The position numbers and the translations under genes were made by a program. From Pseudoips prasinana (Eukaryota > Arthropoda > Insecta > Lepidoptera > Nolidae), in assembly GCA_951640165.1 (NCBI GenBank), contig OX621241.1:6210001-6274000 (forward strand): a stretch of 64,000 nucleotides of DNA, written 5' to 3'. Positions within the stretch are counted from its first letter, which is position 1. Every line of letters begins with the position of its first letter. A model generated the notes under the pieces. That model saw nothing but the letters and a program-made list of their open reading frames with translations, was not told the DNA's origin and did no database searches. Shown in pieces: positions 1 through 8,826 of the stretch.

Positions 1-2
1 GG

Positions 3-479
3 CAAAGTAACCTAGAAATTCATTGCCTGCCCGAACACAAGCAGGAAAATCTTATTAAAACTATGGTACAACTAAGCAACGTTGTCTCTTATCCTATTAC
101 TGAACAAGACATCTTATCTTGCTCGCGAGTTCAAAAACTTAATCCAGCATCTAAACAGCCTAAGGCGGTGATTTGTAAGTTATCTAGCAAACTTAAGCGT
201 GATAACCTGCTTGGTACAATATTATTGTACAACAAATCAAATCCTAAAAATAAGCTGAGCACCAAACTTCTTGGATACGGTAACGATGACAAACCTGTGT
301 ATGTCAATGAGCATCTCACTCCAGCTAATAAGGCTTTGCATGCAGCGACTCGAATTGCAGCTAAAGAGAAAAAGTATAAGTTTGTTTGGGTGCGAAATGG
401 AAGAATTCTTGTGAGAAAAGACGAAACGTCAACTACACAAGTAATATCACATACGGACAGCCTTAAAAAGTTAACATAA
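3..479 (+). CDS. LINE ORF1, C-terminal part with FP-type domain (partial)
   Basis: The open frame runs from the window edge to TAA at 477-479; the methionine at 63 is internal, because codons before it are open and read as protein. The last 60 or so residues (LTPANKALHAATRIAAKEKK, then a KFVWVRNGRILVRKDE block) have the pattern of the FP protein C-terminal domain (Baculo_FP in Pfam), which is known from ORF1 of several insect LINEs. In LINEs, ORF1 products bind RNA and form the retrotransposition particle; the function of this domain there is inferred. ORF2 follows about 50-145 bases downstream. The N-terminal part, often a PHD-type finger in such proteins, would lie outside the window. Confident as a LINE ORF1, less so about the domain name. 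Confidence 0.75.
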   Translation, partial: QSNLEIHCLPEHKQENLIKTMVQLSNVVSYPITEQDILSCSRVQKLNPASKQPKAVICKLSSKLKRDNLLGTILLYNKSNPKNKLSTKLLGYGNDDKPVYVNEHLTPANKALHAATRIAAKEKKYKFVWVRNGRILVRKDETSTTQVISHTDSLKKLT

Positions 480-615
480 AACTGCAAATTTAGTTGTTGT
501 TGATTATCCTCTCAAAATGTTATAATAAGTCATTATTGTAATATTCAATTGTCTTAAAGTATATTATCAAAACACTAGGAGTATAAGGGGTAAGCTACAA
601 GCAGTATATACAAAC

Positions 616-3159
616 GTGCTTTCTATGAATTTTGATGTTATTGTTTTAACAGAAACTTGGCTGAATAATACTGTATTCGATGCCGAAATATTTGATGATC
701 TTTATCAAATCTTTAGAAGAGACCGAGAGTCAGGGACGTTTTCTGAGGGTAAGGAAGGAGGCGGCGTGCTGATTGCAACCCTGAAATCTTTGAATGCATA
801 CAGATCCCCATCATTTGAAACCAATTGTGAAGATCTATGGGTAACTATAGATACACCAACACACAATACGATGGGCTTTAAAAAGGTTCATTTTTGTGCA
901 GTATATCTATCCCCACCAATAACTTTAGATCGAATGTTATATTTCACTAACAATTTTGATAAAATTGCTGATAATACAACAGATTCTATCATACTGATAG
1001 GTGATTTTAATTTAAGTTTCATCGAGTGGACCAGCAAACATGGACATAATAATATGGAACCCGTCTCTTGTGTTAACAATATAGCTAAAATCTTTGTAGA
1101 TTTTCTGTCGTCTAACGATCTTAAGCAATATAACTGTATCACAAATAAACAAAATAGAATTCTTGATCTTGTGATTTCAAACATAGACCAACCTATTGAA
1201 GTCTCTGCGTCTACTGACATACTATCAAACATTGATGAATTTCATCCACCAATAGATATAACTCTTCATCTCAAGCTTCCACCAACTCTCAAGGTGAAAG
1301 CTAGACCAATTTATAAATATTATAAAGCTGATTATCACGAAGTACGAAAAAGATTAGCTGAAATAAAATGGAAGGAGGCCTTTCAATCAATTGCAACGGT
1401 AGATGGCGCGGTTACTATGTTTTATACAATTATAAAACAAATTATCTGTGACGTAATTCCGTTACAGACTACTAATAAAAGTACGTATCCAAAGTGGTAC
1501 AGTAAAAAATTAATAAAAATATTGCAAGAAAAAGAGAAATGCCGGAGAAAAATGAAACAGTATAATAATAAACGTGATGAATATGAATACTTGATATTAA
1601 AAGAAAGAACAAACAAAATTATAAAGTCCTCATATCAAAATTATATTAAAAATGTACAGCTAAATGTTACTAAAAACCCAAAATACTTCTGGTCTTACAT
1701 AAATGGCAAACGTAATTCGAGCTCAATTCCTAAAACTATGAAACATAACGGTGTAAGCGCGAGTGATGGTAAAAGTATCACCAACCTATTCGCAACAACT
1801 TTCGCGTCTGTGTATAATCATACATCCCAATACAACTCTTACAGATCTGCTGCTAACGCCATAAATAATTGTCTCAATATGAATAATATTTACCTTTCGA
1901 AAAGCAATATCGAAAAACAATTAAAAAATCTAGATATCTCAAAAGGAGCTGGCCATGATAGTATACCACCTATATTTTTCAAGGAATGCGCCTGTTACTT
2001 ATCCGAGCCACTTGAATTTCTATATAATAGATCTCTGTCGGAGGGCCAATTTCCAGAACTCTGGAAGGAATCAATTGTTATTCCTATCCCAAAAGCTGGC
2101 GATAGGTCCAATATCAGCAATTATAGACCCATCAGTATTTTACCCGTCATTGCTAAAGTATTTGAAGCACTCTTATGTCCATTTATAAACTGGCATATCA
2201 AACAAATCGTCACAACTCATCAACATGGCTTCGTTAAAAATAGGTCTACAACTACTAACCTTATCAGCTTTTTGGATAGAACTGTTACTGACATTAGTAG
2301 AGGTAATGAAGTTGACGCCGTGTACAGCGATTTTAGCAAAGCATTTGATAAAGTAGATCACAGACTACTCTTGCAGAAGCTAAATGCTGTATACGGCATT
2401 CAAGGACCTCTTTTAAACTGGTTCAAGTCCTATTTGACCCAACGCAGGGCTAGAGTAGTCCTAAACGGATATTCCTCTGATGTTTTTACTCCGACATCCG
2501 GAGTACCTCAGGGGTCGCATGTGGGTCCGGTCCTATTTATAATGTTTATAGATGATATTAAATATTCTATACGCAATTCTCACTTTGAAATTTATGCTGA
2601 TGATTTGAAATTATCTAGAATAGTAAACTCAGAAACAGATCAACAGCTTCTGCAAGAGGATGTTGATAACCTGTTTAATTGGTGTGAAAGCAACTCCATG
2701 GAACTAAATATCAGTAAGTGCTACCACATTAAATTCTCCCGTAAAAAACATAAATTCTGTACAACCTATTCAATAAATAAAACAAAGCTGAATACTGTAA
2801 CTGAGGTTAGGGACTTGGGTGTCTTGGTCGACTCTGAACTACGATTCAATAAACACGTTGATAATACTATCAATAAATCCTTAAGGATGCTGTCATTTAT
2901 TCATCGCAATACTAAAAAGTTTTGGTCGTTGCCTGCATTAAAATCCCTCTATTTTGCATTTTTACGCAGCCATATTGAATACTGCTCAATCCTTTGGTAT
3001 CCTACTTATCAATACAATATTCAGCGTCTAGAAAATGTACAAAAACGATTTTTAAGAAGGCTTTCGGCTATAGCTGGTGTTCGAAGATCGATTAAACACT
3101 ATGATGAGAGACTAGGCCATTTCGAAATGAAATCATTACAGTGGCCAGAGACTACTTAG
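616..3159 (+). CDS. LINE ORF2: AP-endonuclease plus reverse transcriptase (frameshifted near its end)
   Basis: The frame is open from 529; codon 616 is GTG and the first ATG is 625, while the usual endonuclease opening (YYQNTRSIRGKL) is encoded just upstream, so the original start codon seems lost. Counting from 616: an endonuclease domain (about 1-220) with LTETWL (E13), GDFNL (D130) and a late D-E-F-H motif; then RT (about 470-720) with NYRPIS, SDFSKAFDKVDH (D572), SGVPQGS and the catalytic YADD box (D662, D663), followed by DLGVLVDSELRFNKH. The protein nicks target DNA and primes reverse transcription of the element RNA. At about 3141 a one-base shift moves the reading into another frame and this ORF stops at 3159, losing the last 95 or so residues. 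All visible catalytic motifs are intact. Confidence 0.9.
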   Translation: MLSMNFDVIVLTETWLNNTVFDAEIFDDLYQIFRRDRESGTFSEGKEGGGVLIATLKSLNAYRSPSFETNCEDLWVTIDTPTHNTMGFKKVHFCAVYLSPPITLDRMLYFTNNFDKIADNTTDSIILIGDFNLSFIEWTSKHGHNNMEPVSCVNNIAKIFVDFLSSNDLKQYNCITNKQNRILDLVISNIDQPIEVSASTDILSNIDEFHPPIDITLHLKLPPTLKVKARPIYKYYKADYHEVRKRLAEIKWKEAFQSIATVDGAVTMFYTIIKQIICDVIPLQTTNKSTYPKWYSKKLIKILQEKEKCRRKMKQYNNKRDEYEYLILKERTNKIIKSSYQNYIKNVQLNVTKNPKYFWSYINGKRNSSSIPKTMKHNGVSASDGKSITNLFATTFASVYNHTSQYNSYRSAANAINNCLNMNNIYLSKSNIEKQLKNLDISKGAGHDSIPPIFFKECACYLSEPLEFLYNRSLSEGQFPELWKESIVIPIPKAGDRSNISNYRPISILPVIAKVFEALLCPFINWHIKQIVTTHQHGFVKNRSTTTNLISFLDRTVTDISRGNEVDAVYSDFSKAFDKVDHRLLLQKLNAVYGIQGPLLNWFKSYLTQRRARVVLNGYSSDVFTPTSGVPQGSHVGPVLFIMFIDDIKYSIRNSHFEIYADDLKLSRIVNSETDQQLLQEDVDNLFNWCESNSMELNISKCYHIKFSRKKHKFCTTYSINKTKLNTVTEVRDLGVLVDSELRFNKHVDNTINKSLRMLSFIHRNTKKFWSLPALKSLYFAFLRSHIEYCSILWYPTYQYNIQRLENVQKRFLRRLSAIAGVRRSIKHYDERLGHFEMKSLQWPETT

Positions 3160-3428
3160 GTTTAACTTTTTTACATAAGATAGTTACGCAAAAGGTAGAT
3201 TGTCCAGATTTGGTGGGTCACCTGGATATAAATGTGCCCAGACCCTCCGCTAGAATTCATAATTATAAACCTTTTTCAATCAAATACAGTCGAAACAATT
3301 ACGGTTACAATGCACCTATTTCTTATATCCTCAGAAGATGCAATGAATTATTTCACAGTTGCGACCTTGATATTTTCGCTAGCAAATTATATTTATTTAA
3401 GAAAAAAATATTTAATAATAATGTATAA
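3141..3428 (+). pseudogene. C-terminal tail of the LINE ORF2 in a shifted frame
   Basis: This frame continues the ORF2 protein after the frameshift: RDYLGLTFLHKIVTQ, HLDINVPRP, then a YNAPISYILRRCNELF segment of the type that closes CR1/Jockey-like ORF2 proteins. It overlaps the upstream ORF by 19 bases. There is no own start signal (first codon GTG). A single-base indel between about 3135 and 3150 explains both frames. Not an independent gene. Confidence 0.8.
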
Positions 3429-3735
3429 TAGCATTATTTAACTAACAAAGTTCCAAATTAGTTCCAAAACAAAACAAAACAAACATAAAAACATTTTTTT
3501 TTTTACAATTTGTTATCTTGGATGATAAATCTTAAAACACCTACTTAGTTTTAATGATGTACTTTCGTAAACTTAAGAATGCCGTGCTTTCCTTTAATTT
3601 AGGTGCATGCTAGATTTAAAATTGTATCAAAGATTGTTGTTTAATGTTGTGTATGTATTTAGTTGGTAAGCCTTTAAATAAATAAATAAATAAATAATAA
3701 TATCTCACAACCGTCATAGACTGCGGTAACTGTTC
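3429..3735 (+). other. LINE 3' UTR, AAAT tail and short unique spacer
   Basis: Non-coding DNA after the ORF2 stop, rich in short A and T runs, ending in about five AAAT units at 3676-3698. The remaining 37 bases up to the hAT target duplication show nothing recognisable. Confidence 0.7.
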
Positions 3736-4118
3736 ATCTAGTGCAGGGATTCCCAACCAGTGGTCCGTGGACCACCAGTGGTCCGCAGAAGCCAAAATGT
3801 GGTCCGCGAACGATTTTAAATTTAGCGGGCGGTGAGCCGTTGGTCGCCGTGCAGCGAGTGAGAAGAGCACGGGTGGAGGGGGCGGTACGTCGGGCCGCCG
3901 CACCGGCTCGGCGAAGACGACACAACCACACAACGTCTGCGATCGGCCTACAATCGAACGTGTATCGTGTGCAAGAAATTACTTTCGCGTTGCGCTGATA
4001 TTTGTTATTTCTGAGTGTCAGTAATACTATTTACTATTATTTAACTGTGCGAGGAAGTGAACCACTCCTTGCTGACCGTTAATTTTAACTTTATTGAATT
4101 TGTTCGTAAATAATATAA

Positions 4119-4380
4119 GTAAGTGGACATTTTTTTTTGATAAACCCTTTCCGTAGGTATTATTAAAATGATCGTTTTCGGGCCGTTATTAATAGAATAT
4201 TTTCAATGCGGCTATTACTGTTTTGGCGGGATCGTACTTATGGTAAAGTAGTTTATTGTTTGTAAACTAAAACTACTATGGATATTATTTAAAAAATAAA
4301 TATTTTATATAATCGCCTGGTACCCATAGTACAAGCTTTGCTTAGTTTGGGGCTAGGATGATCTGTGTGACATTGTACCT

Positions 4381-4457
<77 letters not shown>

Positions 4458-4540
4458 CTTACGCGATCATATTACAATGAAACTTATGCTTTTATTTTCT
4501 TGGTTTGTATGCGGTATCATTGTTTGTCTATTATTTTCAG
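4119..4540 (+). other. Predicted 5' intron of the hAT transcript
   Basis: A donor-like GTAAGT at 4119-4124 and an acceptor TTATTTTCAG ending at 4540, four bases before the transposase ATG, suggest an untranslated first exon spliced to the coding exon. The intron contains the SINE tail and TA repeat. Splicing is inferred from consensus only. Confidence 0.45.
4308..4456 (+). repeat. 3' end of a tRNA-derived SINE with (TA)n tract, nested in the hAT element
   Basis: Bases 4313-4380 match the tail of the SINE copies at 11358 and (reverse strand) 50491: CGCCTGGTACCCATAGTACA, then a GGCTAGGATGATCTGTGTGA block. It is followed by about 37 TA dinucleotides (4383-4456). The tRNA head is absent, so this is a 5'-truncated insertion, younger than the hAT family's founding copy. 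Confidence 0.8.
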
Positions 4541-4543
4541 AAC

Positions 4544-4678
4544 ATGGCACCTAAGAGAAAATACGACAATAGTTACATAAAATTTGGATTTACCTCTATA
4601 GAAAGTAACGGAGAAATAAAACCACAGTGTGTTATATGCGCAACCATTCTCGCAAATGACGCGTTCCAGCTAAATTAA
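4544..4678 (+). pseudogene. hAT transposase N-terminus: BED zinc finger, frameshifted
   Basis: ATG at 4544 opens MAPKRKYDNSYIKFGF and leads into a BED-type finger start (CVIC), preceded by a good splice acceptor (TCTATTATTTTCAG, ending 4540). The frame hits TAA at 4676-4678. One base further on in phase, codons from 4666 read PAKLKRHLETVHPHL, the histidine half of the same finger, and run straight into the main transposase frame. A one-base deletion at about 4664 therefore splits the DNA-binding domain. Intact relatives of this family read through here. Confidence 0.8.
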
Positions 4679-4707
4679 AACGCCACTTAGAAACGGTACA
4701 TCCACAT

Positions 4708-6351
4708 TTGTCTAACCGTCCACTAGAATTTTTTGAAGGAAGATTAGAGAACCTAAAAAAAATGAAACTCGGGTCTAGTGGTACGAGATTTGCAACATCA
4801 GAAAAATTATTAGTAGCGTCTTTTGAGATTTCTAAAATAATAGCACAGTCTAAAAAACCTCACACAGTCGGAGAAACACTAGTGAAACCGTGTTTAACCA
4901 AAGCCGTTGAAGAAGTTTTGGGATTAGAGGCCAAGAAAAAAATACAAGATATACCTCTGTCCAATAACACGGTCAAAGCTCGAATTGAACTTATGTCAAA
5001 TGATATAGAGGAGCAACTTGTTTCAAGAATCAAAAAGTCGCCATTTTTCGCTTTGCAGTGTGATGAATCGACTGATATTTCGAATTGTTGTCAACTACTT
5101 GTATTTGTTTGCTTTTTAGACGATGACAACATAATTAAAGAAGAATTATTAATTTCACGGGAACTGGAAACAACATCAAAAGGTATCGACGTCATGAACT
5201 CAATATCGGAATATTTCGAGAAACATAATCTTATGTGGGATAAACTCGTTGCCCTCTGCACTGATGGTGCTCCGGCAATGTTAGGATCACGTTCCGGGCT
5301 GGCGACATTAGTAAAACAGAAAAATCCGAAGGTAATAACAACGCACTGTATCATACATCGCCAGGCCTTAGCTTCTAAGACTCTTCCTGGATGCCTTAAT
5401 AATACACTACAAATGGCTATAAAAGTTGTAAATGTTATCAAAAGTAGCTCCTTAAATACACGCCTTTTCAAAAAAATGTGCACTGAAATGGACTCTGACT
5501 ATGAATCACTTCTCTTTCACACAGAGGTTCGATGGCTATCGAAAGGTAATATGTTGGGAAGATTATATGAACTCAGAGCAAAGGTTGAGATTTTTCTGGT
5601 TGACAAAAAAATGAATGATCTGTTGAAACTATTTACTAATCCGGCATGTCAGCTGAATTTGGCTTATCTTGTGGATATTTTCACACACTTAAATAAATTG
5701 AATATGCAACTGCAAGGTTCCGGAAATAAGCAATTAGAAAACGTCGCAAATATATTTATTTTTGAAGATAAGCTTCGCGCTTTTATTTGCAAACTCCAGT
5801 TGTGGTTACGTAAAATTGACGAAAATAATTATTCTGCATTTGCGACATTAAAGGCACTTATGGAAGATAAAAAGTATGACGCTAGTAAAGCAAATATACA
5901 AGAAAATATCAAGACTCATTTACAAATGTTGATTGATGAATTCAATCGTTACTTCCCAGAATATACCGAAGACGCTAAAATTGATCAAAAACTGATACGT
6001 AACCCTTTTATCACGGACGCTGGTGAAGTTACTGAAGGAATCCAGGAAGAACTTATTGAAATCCAAAATGACAGAAACTGCAAGGATTCTTTTGAATCTA
6101 ATTCACTTGAGTCGTTTTGGTGTAAGAAAGCAATTTCTTATACTAAACTTCGAGAAATCGCCTTGCGCTATTTTATGGTTTTCTCAACAACTTATTTATG
6201 TGAACAAGGATTTTCTGCTTTGTTGGTAATTAAAAACAAGGCGAGGAATCGTTTGAAAGTAAGTGATGATTTGCGTGTAGCTTTGAGTAACAATATTAGT
6301 CCTAGGATAGCCGAACTCGTGAAGAAGATGCAAGCACAGAAATCACATTAA
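4708..6351 (+). CDS. hAT transposase, catalytic and dimerisation domains (ZBED5/GTF2IRD2-like)
   Basis: A 547-codon frame to TAA at 6349-6351; the first codon (TTG, 4708) is not a start, and coding really continues from the BED finger upstream. Visible family features: QCDESTD (first catalytic Asp, D119 in this frame), CTDGAPAMLG (D186), the THCIIHRQAL motif, TEVRWLSKGNML, and a C-terminal hAT dimerisation block with LCEQGFSAL (candidate catalytic Glu, E499) followed by NKARNRLK. This RNase-H-like DDE transposase would excise and insert the surrounding element in the nucleus. The catalytic part is uninterrupted; only the BED finger is broken, so a truncated protein without DNA binding is the most that could be made. 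Domesticated vertebrate and insect relatives exist, but TIRs and TSD show this copy is a transposon, not a host gene. Confidence 0.9.
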   Translation: MSNRPLEFFEGRLENLKKMKLGSSGTRFATSEKLLVASFEISKIIAQSKKPHTVGETLVKPCLTKAVEEVLGLEAKKKIQDIPLSNNTVKARIELMSNDIEEQLVSRIKKSPFFALQCDESTDISNCCQLLVFVCFLDDDNIIKEELLISRELETTSKGIDVMNSISEYFEKHNLMWDKLVALCTDGAPAMLGSRSGLATLVKQKNPKVITTHCIIHRQALASKTLPGCLNNTLQMAIKVVNVIKSSSLNTRLFKKMCTEMDSDYESLLFHTEVRWLSKGNMLGRLYELRAKVEIFLVDKKMNDLLKLFTNPACQLNLAYLVDIFTHLNKLNMQLQGSGNKQLENVANIFIFEDKLRAFICKLQLWLRKIDENNYSAFATLKALMEDKKYDASKANIQENIKTHLQMLIDEFNRYFPEYTEDAKIDQKLIRNPFITDAGEVTEGIQEELIEIQNDRNCKDSFESNSLESFWCKKAISYTKLREIALRYFMVFSTTYLCEQGFSALLVIKNKARNRLKVSDDLRVALSNNISPRIAELVKKMQAQKSH

Positions 6352-6571
6352 TACAAAATTACAGATGTTTATCCTAATAATACTATTATTTCTTTTATGT
6401 TGTGTATTGTGTATTTCCTATTGAGTTTTTAATTAAAGTTTCAGTTTGATTATTACAGATTTTTTATTATTATACCTACATAGTGGTCCCTGCTAACAAA
6501 AATTATATAAAAGTGGTCCCTGACCAAGAAAAGGTTAGGAACCCCTGATCTAGTGGGTCGTATCCCCAACA

Positions 6572-8494
6572 TCTATATAAATAAAAAGAGAAGTCCTGAC
6601 TGACTGACTGACTCATCAACGCCCAGCCCAAACCCTTGGCCCTAGAAAGCTGAAATTTTGCACAGATGTTTTCTTTATAATATAGACAAGGAATAAGGAA
6701 GGATTTTTCGAAATTCAACCCCTAAAGGGGTAAAACGGGGGTGCCAAGTTAGTATGAAACTTTGCCATTTTTGAAGTTAGAGGCATGAAAGTTAGTATTA
6801 GGCCTTGCAGTTAAAAATAAAAAATATGTGTTTCAGGATTTTTGGAAAGTACAACCCCAAGGGCGAAAAATAAGGGATGTAAGTTTGTACGAAAAAAGTT
6901 TCCATTTTTAAGTTAAACGCATGAAAATTAGCATTTGGCTTTTTAGTTAAAAATAAAAAATATATATTTCAGGATTTTTAAAAATTCCTCCCCGAAGGTC
7001 ATAAAATAGGGGATGTAAGTTTATATGAAAAATGCGATATTTTTGAAGTTAAACGCATGAAAATGAGTATTTGGCCTTTATGTTAAATATATATAGCATT
7101 TATTTCAGGATTTTTGGAAATTACACCCCCAAGGGCGGATCACCTATTGTGATATAATTTTATACTGCCTGACTGCCATATCAACGCACAGTCTAAACGG
7201 CTGGAGTTAGGGACTTGAATTTTGACAGTAGTTACCTTTTATGACGTAAGCATCCACCGAAGAAGGGTTTTTGAAAATACCACCCCTAAGGGAGTAAAAT
7301 AAGGGATAAAATATTTTATGAAAGTCCTTAATTTTGATGTTAAAGGCATGTATATAACCTTGCAATAAAAAATTATAATATATATTTCATGATTTTTGAA
7401 AATTCACCCCAAGTGCGTAAAATTGGGGATGTAATTTATACCAAAAAAGTGCCAACAAGTTTTAAGTTAAACGCATGAAAATTGGTATTTAGCATTACAG
7501 TTAAAAATTAAAAGTATACGTTTCCGGATTTCCGAGAATTCTACCACGAAGGGTGACAAATAGGGGATGTTTGTATGAAAATTGGTATTTCAGTTAAAAA
7601 TAAAGCAATCAAGGGAATAATTTGTTGTTAAAAGGTAATCCATAACTGATTCAATAGGTCAACACCAAAAATTTACACCCACTTAAGAAATTCGTTTCTT
7701 ATTGCTTAAAATGACGTGTTTGTTGTCGTCTAAGTAAAGATTTAGCGTTAAGATTTGTAACTTCTTTTTTTTTGGTATTTTTTATAACATATTAAGAAAA
7801 CGTCAATTTAATAAAATTGGGATAAAAAAGTAATTTACCCAAAATTCGAGTTAGCGTAATATAAATTGTTCGTGTCGAGATGATCGCACCCAAAAAATAT
7901 CATCTTAATTTTACTGATCTACAAGTTCACAATTTTGTAACTAGATGGTGTTTATATCGTTTCAGATCGCAGAACTGATTTGACATATCGGTTAAAATAA
8001 ATAAATGCTTGAAGTAAAAGGTGGTCCAAAACTGAATCAAAAGATAATCCCCTAAATCTCACCCAAAATATATGCCCACATCTTAATTTTACCGCTTTAC
8101 AAGTTTATATTTTTGTTAGTAGATGGTGTAATCATCGTTTTAGATCGCGCTATGGTTTCGTTCACAAAATGTGATGTATATTAGACCTATCAATGCCGTG
8201 GTCGCAACCTAAGCTAATGGGAGTTACCTTTGTGATTAATGCATCGTTGATTATTATATTACTTTATTGGACTTACTGACTTACAATTGATATGTATTCT
8301 TTGATGTTTTTGGGTTTATGATATCGGGTCTTTTTTTAAATAACAGTAGCAAAGTAGTATTTAGTTTAGGTTTTCTTAAATTTATATTGCTTATTTCTTT
8401 TAAAAGTTATATTTTTTAGATTAAGCTAGAAGTAAGTAGTTACATTGGTAATCATTCAAAATTGTAGCGGACAAAGTCGCGGGCACCAGCTAGT
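6572..8494 (+). mobile_element. Helitron-like non-autonomous element with internal tandem repeats
   Basis: The left end is A|TCTATATAAATAAAAAG and the right end GGGCACCAGCTAG|T. A 5' TC, a 3' CTAG and insertion between A and T are the Helitron signature. A short bulged hairpin (GCGGAC-AAA-GTCGC) lies just before the right end. No Rep/helicase coding is present. Seven degenerate units of about 136 bp make up most of the left half. A CTGA microsatellite (6594-6614) lies near the start. Assignment to Helitrons rests on the ends alone. Confidence 0.65.
6700..7620 (+). repeat. Degenerate tandem repeat, about 136-bp period, seven units
   Basis: Units begin with GGATTTTT-like words at about 6700, 6836, 6972, 7108, 7265, 7391 and 7526. 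Each contains a CCCC-AAGGG-AAAA stretch, a GATGTAAGTTTGTATGAAA block and AAACGCATGAAAATTAGTAT. Three successive periods are exactly 136 bases, so the array grew by unequal exchange or slippage and then diverged. Confidence 0.8.
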
Positions 8495-8512
8495 AGTAAA
8501 ATAAAAACGATA

Positions 8513-8826
8513 GAATTTGTGCAAAACACATTTTTCTTTTTGTACCAAAATAGGCAATATCAATAAAAAAGTAAATTGAAAAGTTGTGCAGTAGATTTGC
8601 ACAAGCTTGATGGTTTCAGATGTTTTTTTAAACTAATGAATTAGACTACATTTTGCTTACAAGTACCTAGGTTGTTTTATAGCAAACCGTTGCCCAACCC
8701 TACAGTTTTTACTAAATCTAAACTTACCAACTATGCAAATCTATTGCACAAGTTTTCTATTGTTTTCATTTTTAATTATAGATGCCCATTTAGTTAGAAA
8801 GAGAAAAATGTGTTTCGCACACATTC
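8513..8826. repeat. Fold-back (MITE-like) element with about 93-bp imperfect inverted termini
   Basis: The left arm starting GAATTTGTGCAAAACACATT aligns with the reverse complement of the right arm (GAATGTGTGCGAAACACATT) for about 93 bases, including a shared GTAGATTTGCA-like segment. No ORF lies inside. The element sits 19 bases after the Helitron-like right end. Its superfamily is not determinable from the sequence. Confidence 0.65.

Larger units (their letters stand above)
1..3698 (+). mobile_element. Non-LTR retrotransposon (LINE, CR1/Jockey-like), 5' end outside window
   Basis: Two ORFs in LINE order (ORF1 end, then endonuclease-RT ORF2), a non-coding 3' tail and a terminal AAAT repeat at about 3676-3698 define a retrotransposon on the plus strand. 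The element enters from the left edge, so its 5' end and target duplication cannot be seen. ORF2 carries one frameshift near 3141, so this copy is probably dead although most of it reads cleanly. The clade (CR1, Jockey or a relative) is inferred from motif style and was not tested by phylogeny. Confidence 0.9.
3736..6555 (+). mobile_element. hAT DNA transposon (ZBED-type) with 8-bp target duplication
   Basis: The element spans 3744-6547 (2804 bp). Its ends are CAGGGATTCCCAACC on the left and, reverse-complemented, CAGGGGTTCCTAACC on the right: 13 of 15 positions match and both begin CAGGG, as in hAT elements. The flanks carry a perfect 8-bp duplication, ATCTAGTG, at 3736-3743 and 6548-6555, the duplication length typical of hAT. 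Sub-terminal GTGGTCC words recur three times near the left end and twice near the right end and may bind transposase. It encodes one transposase with a frameshift, and carries a nested SINE tail with a TA tract. Confidence 0.93.

Noticed and set aside
131..487. Minus-strand ORF of 118 codons
   Set aside because: It is the antisense shadow of the LINE ORF1, which has family similarity on the plus strand.
5091..5483. Minus-strand ORF of 130 codons in the hAT element
   Set aside because: Antisense of the transposase catalytic region; no similarity of its own.
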